Shown in pieces: positions 7,620 to 14,064 of a stretch of 14,064 nucleotides of DNA. The stretch is from Thalassiosira profunda. Taxonomy: Eukaryota > Bacillariophyta > Thalassiosirophyceae > Thalassiosirales > Thalassiosiraceae. A program made the translations under genes and the position numbers. The DNA is taken from positions 1-14,064 of the forward strand of contig JALLAP010001741.1 in NCBI GenBank assembly GCA_036939355.1. The letters are read 5' to 3'. Within the stretch, counting starts at the first letter, position 1, and every line of letters begins with the position of its first letter. The notes beneath the pieces are model-generated. The model made no database searches. It saw only the letters and a list, made by a program, of their open reading frames with translations, and was not told where the DNA came from.

Positions 7620-9123
7620 TTACTGCTGCAGGGTAGCGGCGGTAGCAGCGGTAACCGCGGGCGTGATAGTCTTCGCCCCGGCCGAGCTGAGCTCCTCCTT
7701 CATCAAGGGAGTGAGGTACTCCCCGACCTCGAGTGCCGCGATAGCAATGTCGATTGTGGCAATGTCCTTCGCCTCCTCCCCCGTCACGCAATGCTTCGCC
7801 ACCCGCTCCTTCACTGTCGTATAATCCGGATCCTGCGAGAAGAAGTACGGCATCGCGCCCGGGTACTTGGCCTCCAAGACCGAGACGTTCGCCTTGTCCT
7901 CCTCATCTGGCATGGAGTGGCGGAACAGTTCATTGCCCCCGATGTCCGAAACCTTGGCGTACGAGACGTCGCCCCCGCAGCGATCGGCCTGGACGGAGAC
8001 GGCCTTGCCCGTCTTGGTCGCAATGGTGAACTTCGCCTTGTCGAAGTCGGTGAAGTCCTTGCCACTGAGGGAAGACAAGTGATTAGCACAAGGCTGCACT
8101 TGAAGGGACAAAGAAAAGTAGATACAAGATGTGCTCACCTGGGTCCCTTGAGCGTCTGCATGCTGCTGAACTCCTTGTCGACCGACACGCTGTCGATGTT
8201 GTCCACTGTCACGTCGTAGAAGCTCGCCAGCAGCGCCAGCTCGTGGATGGCCATGTTCTTCAACATGCCCTCGGCGTTCCGCTCGAAGCACTCGCCCAAA
8301 CTGGCCGCGGTGGGCTCGTACGTGTTGTTGGAGACGAAGGTGACGTGGGATCCGTCGGTGGCCGCGGCGAACTCGCGGGCCTTGCGCACGTACTTGCACA
8401 CGTTCTGTAGAAAGATCGAATGAGATCCAGAGGGTCAGTCCGGCTCCTATTGTTGAGCAGCATAATCAAACAATCTGCAAATGAGCCCTCACCTTGTTGT
8501 AGCCCATGCAGATGGAAACGCCGGCGTCGGCGGCCTGCTGCTTCATGGCCTTGAGCTCGGCGACGGTGGGGGCTCCTGAGGTTTAAAGTGGGCAACGCCA
8601 GTGTCAGCAAGCCATTCAACGCAACCCTGCACCTTGACACCAACCTTCTGCCAAAGTACTCACCCGGCTTCTCGAGGTAAATCACCGAGCACCCGGCGGC
8701 GATGGCCTCGCCCAACAGCCGCGGGTTGTCGACGGTCCGCCCCGAGATGAGGGCGAGCCGCTTGACGCCCTCGGCGACGGCGGGCACGTCGGCGAGGCTC
8801 GTCCAGAATTGGACGCCGTGCTCGGCGGCCGTCTTTTCCTTGAATTGGGCGAACTCCGGGCCTCCCGGTCCTGTTGCAATTATTTTGAGCACGTGATGTG
8901 AGCACCATGCAGGAAAAGATGATGTGGGCTTATCGGATATTGCAAATCACTCACCCGACGCGCCGGGGCCGAGGAACCACGGTTCCACGATGTGGCAAAG
9001 CTTGGCGCTCGGGCACTCGCCGCCGAGCATCTGGACGGCGTGGTACCAGCCCATGCCGCGCAAAGGGCAGCCGCAGCCGACGAGGATGACCTCGGCCTGG
9101 TCGGAGGAGGGGGTGGCAACCAT
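7620..9123 (-). CDS. Gfo/Idh/MocA-type NAD(P)-dependent oxidoreductase, five exons
   Basis: Exons on the minus strand: 9123-8955, 8870-8664, 8575-8493, 8404-8139 and 8064-7620. The four introns are 74-88 nt, all start with GTGAG and end in AG, and all phases agree, giving 389 aa. The start (CCAACCATGG) sits in a good context. Residues 11-30 are a Rossmann nucleotide-binding motif (VILVGCGCPLRGMG). EKPG at 123-126 (LEKPGAPTVAELKAM) is the conserved Gfo/Idh/MocA lysine motif, followed by a strand and GYNK, where this family places GYNRR. The C-terminal half (IATKTGKAVSV, DIATIDIAIAALE) fits the alpha/beta substrate domain. The family oxidises or reduces sugars, inositols and related polyols, or reduces biliverdin. 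The substrate is not predictable here, and no targeting peptide is evident, suggesting a cytosolic enzyme. The 3' end is 137 bp from the convergent galactosyltransferase gene. Confidence 0.87.
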
Positions 9124-9561
9124 GGTTGGATTGGACTGGGAAGGTGAATGTGCCGATGACGAGGAGCCGAGCAAAGATTTTATGAGCAAAGATCGAAGAT
9201 CCAATCGCGTCGATGAAAGCACGGGCGGTGAAAGCAAGCGAAGTGCCACCGACGCGCGACGACGCGGGGAATCGGGCTCACCCGCCAGAGTTTGAGCTTT
9301 GTGAGCAAAGTTCAAGGTGAAAAGAACTGCCGCGGGGGGAAGCCTGAGAAGGTGTCAAAAACAGCTGTTGCGGCCCTTATCTACTGATTCCTACTGGAAG
9401 GAACCAGATGATTGCAGAGCTGCGCTGCGAAGGGTGTGAAAAGTTGCAAGAGCTGGGCGGGGCGATCTTTGGCAAAGAACAAGGTCGCTCCCCAACACGC
9501 CTCACTCCACACAAGCAACGAAGGTGGTCATCGCGCTACTAATAACCTTACTATCATCAAC
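9124..9561. promoter_or_regulatory. Divergent promoter region, oxidoreductase and ubiquitin-like genes
   Basis: This 438-bp stretch lies between two divergent starts. A 12-bp perfect palindrome, CAACCATGGTTG (9118-9129), overlaps the start codon of the oxidoreductase. Open frames run through parts of the stretch on both strands but show no domain, and they disagree with the adjoining splice structure, so I regard them as chance. No repeat, RNA gene or TATA box was recognised. Confidence 0.4.
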
Positions 9562-10510
9562 ATGGCAGCGGCGGCAATGAAGAGTGAGTTCTCTTCAGTA
9601 TTTTGCTGGGCGGAAAACTACATGTTTATTTTTACTGACGCGGAAATCCTCTCGTCAGATGATGCGGATAAAATGGTGGAGAAGCAATGCTCGCGCATGA
9701 GTCGATCAAAAAGGCAACCCGTGTCTTCAAGGAGACCGGCACGTCATTCGATGCGGATGAGATCGCCGAGCAGTATTGCGAGTTCATGACACTGAAGGTA
9801 CTGAGCGGCGATTTCAGTGCGGCAGATGCCAAGTTGTCGCCCGGTGGCGCGATTGATGCGTTTTGGCACAGCCACATCCTCGATACAGTTGGCTATCCGT
9901 GAGTATTTCAATACTTTTCCTTGGCGCCCAATCATATCTCTCTCATCTATCGTTGTTGCTGCAGGGCATTCTTCAGAGCAGTCGTCCCCCCTTTGGGCCC
10001 AATTGTCAACCACGACGCCGAGAAAAGCCAGGATGATGAGGCTGAAATCAAGGCTAGGCAGGAGAAGACCAAGGAGGTAAGGTGCATGCATTTTTACTCA
10101 GTATGTCGGATGAGCGGAACGCTAACATCGTGCGTCTTTTTCGACCTCGGCAGGTGTACCAGACTGTCTTCAAAGAAACTTGCCCCTTCTTCGAGCACGA
10201 CGATTCTCCCCCACGCAAGAAGCACAAGACCCAAGTTGCCCAAGTTGCTGCCCCAGAGGTCGTTATCATTCGCAATCCATTCAATATCTTCGTCAAGACG
10301 TCGACCGGCTCGACTTCTCAATTTGAGATTGGTCCAAACAACACTGTCCGCCACCTCCAGCTCCTGTACCAAGGAATGCACCAGGTTCCCCATGGCCAGC
10401 AGCGTTTGATATTTGCTGGAAGGCAGATGAAAGATGAAAAGACTCTGGCCGACTACAACATTGTCGATGGGTCCACTGTGCATCTTGTCCTGAGGCTCAA
10501 AGGTTGCTGA
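9562..10510 (+). CDS. GRDP-like helical domain protein with C-terminal ubiquitin-like domain
   Basis: Exons: 9562-9583, 9659-9898, 9965-10076 and 10154-10510. The introns are 75, 66 and 77 nt with GTGAGT, GTGAGT and GTAAGG donors. Exon 2 carries the WHSHILDT motif in [13 protein letters not shown], typical of the glycine-rich-domain-protein (GRDP/DUF1399) family; exon 3 is charged and helical. Exon 4 has a basic KKHK stretch, then a ~70-residue ubiquitin-like domain closely matching ubiquitin ([34 protein letters not shown]). It ends in Gly-Cys rather than Gly-Gly, so it should not be conjugated and more likely acts as a fixed docking domain. The reading frame of exon 2 needs one extra base near 9680-9686 (GAGAAGCAATG) to pass from DADKMVEK to MLAHESIKK. 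Alternatively the acceptor is the AG at 9683-9684, which also keeps phase but lacks a pyrimidine tract. The biological role is unknown; a ubiquitin-pathway adaptor is an inference. Confidence 0.8.
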
Positions 10511-10761
10511 GGAGAGATCTTTGATTTTTATGTGTGATAGGACGAGCATTCTGTGCGGTGAGGAGGGATAAGGTACCTAGGATAAGAACAGAGAAGCACA
10601 GCTTTTGCTGTTATCACTATACTACATTTCACTTCTTTCCGGACTTCCCAAGTGTGCCCTGTAAGCCGACGTTGCTGGCACTGCTAATCCCGTCTCCACC
10701 AAGCGGATCCACACCAATCGTCCACGCAAATCTGACACAAAAGCCCCGTTTCTCAAAAGAG
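10511..10761. other. Intergenic stretch between two convergent genes
   Basis: These 251 bp hold the 3' flanks of the ubiquitin-like gene (plus) and the Cys-rich secreted gene (minus). They contain AAGGTACCTAGG at 10570-10581, identical to 302-313. No canonical AATAAA signal and no gene were seen. Confidence 0.4.
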
Positions 10762-11865
10762 CTAGAACCACAACACGAAGAGCGTGACCGCAGAAGCCAA
10801 ACCGAGCGAGACCTTTCCTCCAGCAACGGCATGGCCCGACGCCGAATTCAGCTGTTTCACCACGAAGCTGCTTTCCACCAGCGCGTCTTGGGTGTAGGGA
10901 CCAATGCACGTCCAGGCGCAACCATCTTTTCGCAAACAATACTTCTTCTTATCGTAGTCGCTGCAACTCCCGTCGTTGTCTCGGTACGCCCGGCATTCGT
11001 CGAGCCGCTCGATCCAACGGCATCCCGCCCTCTCGCACCGGCTTTCCCATTTGATTCTGCGGAGGAAGGAGAAGTCAGACATGTGAACATTGGAGTGCAT
11101 ATTATACCAACCCAAGGTATCTTACCTTTCGCAAACGTTGTTTCCGGGGCGATGGTCGTCAGAATCCCTGCTGAAACTGCTCCTCCCGCTGTTTATCCCA
11201 CCAACGCCGCCNGTTTCCGGGGCGATGGTCGTCAGAATCCCTGCTGAAACTGCTCCTCCCGCTGTTTATCCCACCAACGCCGCCAACGTTGATAAAGCCT
11301 CGAGCTCTAAGATCACGATCCTCCTCGTCCTCGTCCAATCCTTCCTCCCCAATCTCGACCGGCTCCTCGTTCTCCTCCTCCTCCTCCTCGACCCACTCCA
11401 ACACGCGTCGGGCATCCCGGCATCGACCGCTCTGCCACCTGCAATCGTTTCTGGCAATGCACTTGCCCCGGCGCGGGATGTCCTCGCAATTCTCAAACTT
11501 GTCGTCGTCGGGCTCGTCGTCGTCGAAGTCCCCGCCCCTGCGGCGTTCGCAGAAGCAATCGTAATCCTTGCTTCCCGAATAACTGCCGAGCTCGCGCCCC
11601 GATCCAAGGTCGCGCTGGACGAGAGGGAAAATCAACATGTGAATATCTCTGCGGAGTATGGGCCGAATTGCAACATATGTTTTATGAGTGTAGCACATGA
11701 ATAAGTACTCACCTCCATTGCGAGAAGGAACGACGAGTGCTCTGCTGCGCCAATGTCGGAAGGGGCGGTGCTATCTTCGTTCGCCGTAGCCGCGCCGTTG
11801 TCACTAGCAGCGGCCGGCGAGACGACGGCCGTCGCCACAAGGACGAGGAACGCTGCAACCCTCAT
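10762..11865 (-). CDS. Secreted Cys-rich protein with three C-x8-C-x4/5-C-x-W modules and GPI-type tail
   Basis: Exons on minus: 11865-11713 (51 codons, signal peptide MRVAAFLVLVATAVVSPAAA), 11614-11126 and 11056-10762, with introns of 98 and 69 nt (GTGAGT and GTAAGA donors, TCTCGTCCAG and TTCCTCCGCAG acceptors). As assembled, exon 2 includes a 73-bp artefact (72-bp repeat plus N) that breaks the frame. Counting one copy only, the exon lengths sum to 864 nt, 287 aa, in frame throughout. Three modules share the spacing C-x8-C-x4/5-C-[RA]-W: one in exon 2 (from NCEDIPRR), one spanning the exon 2/3 junction (from NVCERIKW) and one in exon 3 (SCSDYDKK to CAW). A very acidic linker (EEEEEENEE and DEDEEDRD) separates modules one and two. 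The chain ends LGLASAVTLFVLWF after small residues, a GPI-attachment-like tail. Cell-surface location is inferred; function is unknown. Confidence 0.78.
11140..11284. repeat. Identical 72-bp direct repeat separated by one N (assembly join)
   Basis: Positions 11140-11211 and 11213-11284 are identical and flank the only ambiguous base in the window, N at 11212. Removing one copy plus the N restores both the reading frame and the splice junction of the surrounding Cys-rich protein gene. This is the usual signature of two contig ends that overlap but were joined with a placeholder base instead of being merged. It should not be read as a biological duplication. Confidence 0.92.
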
Positions 11866-12368
11866 TTTGTTGCACGAAGCCTGCAGAGGGATTGCAATTG
11901 AAGTGCCAAACTTATGAGTATCCAGGGAGCAAATAATAGGCAGGGAGGTCGCCGGACGGTGCAGCGGTGCATGAGAACGCGGTGCATGAGAACTCGGTGC
12001 TGAACTGCTCTCATCCCGCCGCCGGCCGACCGCGCTTTCTGAACCATAAACGCACCTCTCTGAACACAGCCTTTGACCGCTGGACGACGTGTGATCAACT
12101 GTTTCGCTGCCGCCGGCCAGAGAAGAGATCAGGGCGGCGTGGACGCTGAGCTTGCTGTTGACTGTGTGATGTACAATATAGTGTGAGAAGAGAGCCGTTT
12201 GCGCGCGGGATTTTTTCCCGCCACTTCTCATCATTCTTTCTCGCGAGCACAAGCGAGCAGCTTCTCACTCTCAACCCAGCGCCGCTCCATCGCTCAAGTG
12301 AAATACTTAGACTAGATGATCAAGAGTTGGTCGATTCTTTACATTCTACAGCTTTGGCTCATCAACAT
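11866..12368. other. Intergenic region between two minus-strand genes, with short repeats and a hairpin
   Basis: These 503 bp lie between the end of the kinase gene (12369) and the start of the Cys-rich gene (11865), so they should hold the kinase 3' flank and the promoter of the Cys-rich gene. Visible: a tandem repeat GCGGTGCATGAGAAC at 11964-11978 and 11979-11993 with a partial third copy (CGGTGCTGAAC) to 12005; CCGCCGGCC near 12018 and 12111; and the hairpin/E2F-like site at 12184-12230. No coding region is supported. Confidence 0.45.
12184..12230. promoter_or_regulatory. Nested inverted repeat with an E2F-like site
   Basis: Outer arms TGAGAAG (12184-12190) and CTTCTCA (12224-12230) enclose inner arms GCGGGA (12205-12210) and TCCCGC (12216-12221) around a 5-nt T loop. 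The right part, TTTCCCGCC at 12214-12222, matches the eukaryotic E2F/DP consensus TTTSSCGC. It lies about 350 bp upstream of the minus-strand Cys-rich gene. Whether it works as a cell-cycle element or is a chance GC/T palindrome cannot be settled from one sequence. Confidence 0.35.
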
Positions 12369-14064
12369 TCATGTGCCGCCTCCTCCGTCGGGATCCAGCA
12401 TCTTCTTCATCATAGCTTCGAGCTTCTCGATTTTTGCATCCTGGCTCTTGATGACTTCCATCAGTCTCGCATTCTCGTCGACCGCCGAGGTCACCGAGCT
12501 GTTCAATTGGGTCCTCTCCCTCGCGGCCTGCGGTTTTGGCGGTGGGGGTGGCGCCGCCGATCGACGTTCCCGCGACATCGACCGGGCCTTGATCTGCTCG
12601 CTCAATGAGCCATTGCTGGTGCGATCGCGCGAGAGGGAACGGTTCGCCCTGGATTTGCCTTCGCTCCCCTTCGACGGTCGCGGGGAGGGCATGCCTTTCG
12701 AACGGGGACTGCCCACCGAGGTCTGTTTTTCGGGAGAGCTCTTCACTCTCGCCCGGCTGCTGCTGCGGCTAGCTCCTCGTCTGCTGGCCCGGCTATTCGA
12801 CCTCGCGGCCCGGCTGCTCGACTTTTTCTTCTTCTCCGGCAAGATCTCGGCAGGGTCAACAGCGCTCACTGCAGGCACCGAGGGAACGTGCTGTTGTTGC
12901 CGCTGCTCCGTCATGCTGTTGTCCTCTGCCAGCCACCGGTGCTGCAGCGCCTGCGACGAGCTCAGTCGCTTCGACGGGTCTTTCGTCAGCAGGCTCCGCA
13001 CGAATTCCACCGCCTCGTCCGATACGTGGCCCCATTTCTCGTCAGGGAAGGTCGGTTCGTCGCACGATATTCTCCGGAACAGCTGTTGACGGTTCTTGCC
13101 ATTGAACGGCGTGTCTCCGCACAAGAGGAGGTAGGTCGTCACGCCGATACTCCACATGTCCACCTTTTGGTCGTATGGCTTTCGGTTGATCACCTCGGGA
13201 GCAACAAAGAACGGCGTTCCGCACTGGCTGGTCAAGCTGTTCGGGGCGTGGACGTGCTGCGCGAACCCAAAGTCGGCCAGCCGGATGTCTACGTCGTCCC
13301 GCTTGCTCCGCAGCAGGTAGTTCCTCGGTTTGATGTCGCAGTGCGCAAAGCCCTTCGAGTGAACAAACTCCATCGCCTCGCAAATGTTCCTTATCACCGT
13401 CTGGGCGTCCGGCTCGCTGTAGGTCACCTTGTCGTTCAACCGCTCGCAACGGCGTTCCGCACTGGCTGGTCAAGCTGTTCGGGGCGTGGACGTGCTGCGC
13501 GAAACCGAAATCGGCCAGCCGGATGTCCACGTCGTCCCGTTTGCTCCGCAGCAAGTAGTTCCGTGGTTTGATGTCGCAGTGCGCAAAGCCCTTCGAGTGA
13601 ACGAACTCCATCGCCTCGCAAATGTTCCTAATCACCGTCTGGGCGTCCGGCTCGCTGTAGGTCACCTTGTCGTTCAACCGCTCGCAGAGGTCACCGCCCT
13701 TCTCCAGCTCCATGACCACAAAGTGGCAACGGTCCTCCTCGAAGTAGTCAATCATGGGGCAGATGTACCGGTGGTGCAGGCCGGACATGATGAGAACCTC
13801 CTCGAACACAGCTGCGTCCACCGAGGGCTCAATTTTCTTTCGCAAGATGCATTTGACAGCGACCTGGCGCCCCGTGGCGCGGTGTACGCCCCGGCACACG
13901 GTCGAGAATGTTCCACTTTTGAGCTGATACGGACAAGAGGGTAATTTGGATTGGTCAGAAGAAGCAAGGACATTGAAACAGAACTCCCATTGCTTCACAC
14001 AATTCCAGGCTCACCTTCTTGTTCAGCTGGTACACCTCTCTGAACGGCCTCCCCTGGCACCCCT
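12369..14064 (-). CDS. CAMK-like Ser/Thr protein kinase with Arg/Ser-rich and coiled-coil tail (5' end outside window)
   Basis: Minus strand: a partial exon, 14064-14015 (…REVYQLNKK), a 91-nt intron (GTGAGC to CCGTATCAG), then 13923-12369. The kinase domain is complete except for upstream sequence: nucleotide loop LKSGTFSTV (Lys where the first loop Gly is usual), VAVK lysine, catalytic loop HCDIKPRN (HRD replaced by HCD, catalytic Asp kept), ADFG, GTPFFVAPEV, DMWSIGV, and a closing Arg in KDPSKRLSSSQALQHRW. This order fits the CAMK/CDPK group. There are no EF hands: the C-terminus is instead a basic Lys/Arg/Ser stretch, a poly-Pro run (PPPPPKP) and a short coiled coil (about 12370-12480). 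As assembled, a 238-bp duplication (13210-13685) breaks the frame. With one copy, the second exon is 1317 nt, exactly 439 codons including the stop at 12369. Confidence 0.85.
13210..13685. repeat. Tandem 238-bp duplication within the kinase exon
   Basis: Copies 13210-13447 and 13448-13685 abut directly. They differ at 10 of 238 positions, and all ten changes are synonymous in the kinase frame: both copies encode the same segment from the start of alpha-D through the catalytic loop and DFG to CGTP. Since 238 is not a multiple of three, the second copy shifts the frame, and the read-through stops near 13042. Two haplotypes, or two close paralogues, joined head to tail by the assembler explains this best; a recent real tandem duplication would not have accumulated only silent changes. 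Confidence 0.9.

Noticed and set aside
9584..9658. Reading the first intron of the ubiquitin-like gene as coding, since 75 nt has no in-frame stop
   Set aside because: It begins GTGAGT, ends TCTCGTCAG, has the usual intron length for this window, and its translation is unlike the rest of the protein.
10290..10510. Ubiquitin or polyubiquitin gene
   Set aside because: The domain is preceded by a long in-frame GRDP-like region, diverges at many positions and lacks the terminal diglycine.
12205..12221. Rho-independent terminator (GC stem followed by Ts)
   Set aside because: Spliceosomal introns show a eukaryotic nuclear genome, where this signal does not apply; the Ts lie in the loop, not after the stem.
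12316..13089. Long plus-strand frame opposite the kinase tail
   Set aside because: It is the antisense of the Arg/Ser-rich tail and appears as Leu/Ser/Arg runs; no domain.
13210..13685. Mutually exclusive duplicated exons in the kinase
   Set aside because: The two copies abut with no intron or splice sites between them, and the duplication length shifts the frame; a haplotype misjoin fits better.

Overview
The window looks like nuclear DNA of a unicellular eukaryotic alga. The genes are compact and GC-rich, lie on both strands, and are interrupted by short GT-AG introns of about 74-91 nt (mostly GTGAGT-type donors with pyrimidine-tract acceptors). Several products resemble families I associate with stramenopile algae, pelagophytes such as Aureococcus or Pelagomonas in particular: a GT96-like serine galactosyltransferase, a RING-CH plus TPR protein with a distinctive C-terminal domain, and secreted Cys-rich proteins with GPI-type tails. 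The lineage is an inference from gene content and family memory; no search was run.

Layout: (1) 1-586, no gene, with a very G-rich tract. (2) 587-1310 (+), MYND zinc-finger protein, read across two apparent 1-base deletions. (3) 1382-1942 (-), small secreted Cys-rich repeat protein with a GPI-type tail. (4) 2281-3294 (+), kelch-repeat protein. (5) 3454-4962 (-), membrane-anchored RING-CH/TPR protein. (6) About 5108-5390, AT-rich palindromic repeat element. (7) 5628-7482 (+), type II membrane glycosyltransferase of the peptidyl-serine alpha-galactosyltransferase type, whose single intron contains a 156-bp element with long terminal inverted repeats. (8) 7620-9123 (-), five-exon Gfo/Idh/MocA-type oxidoreductase. 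(9) 9562-10510 (+), four-exon protein joining a GRDP-like helical region to a C-terminal ubiquitin-like domain. (10) 10762-11865 (-), three-exon secreted Cys-rich protein with three C-x8-C-x4/5-C-x-W modules and a GPI-type tail. (11) 12369-14064 (-), CAMK-like protein kinase with an Arg/Ser-rich, coiled-coil tail, cut off by the window edge.

The genes do not form an obvious pathway or cluster. Three products would act in the secretory pathway or at the cell surface (the glycosyltransferase and two GPI-type proteins), but these are ordinary neighbours in a dense genome. Neighbours alternate between convergent pairs (71-251 bp apart) and divergent pairs (338-665 bp apart).

Sequence quality matters here. 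There is one N at 11212 between two identical 72-bp copies. A 238-bp tandem duplication inside the kinase breaks its frame, although the two copies differ by ten synonymous changes. Three places in two genes need one extra base to restore the frame. All of these look like draft-assembly artefacts rather than biology, and several gene models should be read with that in mind. The most biologically interesting item is the inverted-repeat element that makes up most of the galactosyltransferase intron, which resembles an introner.
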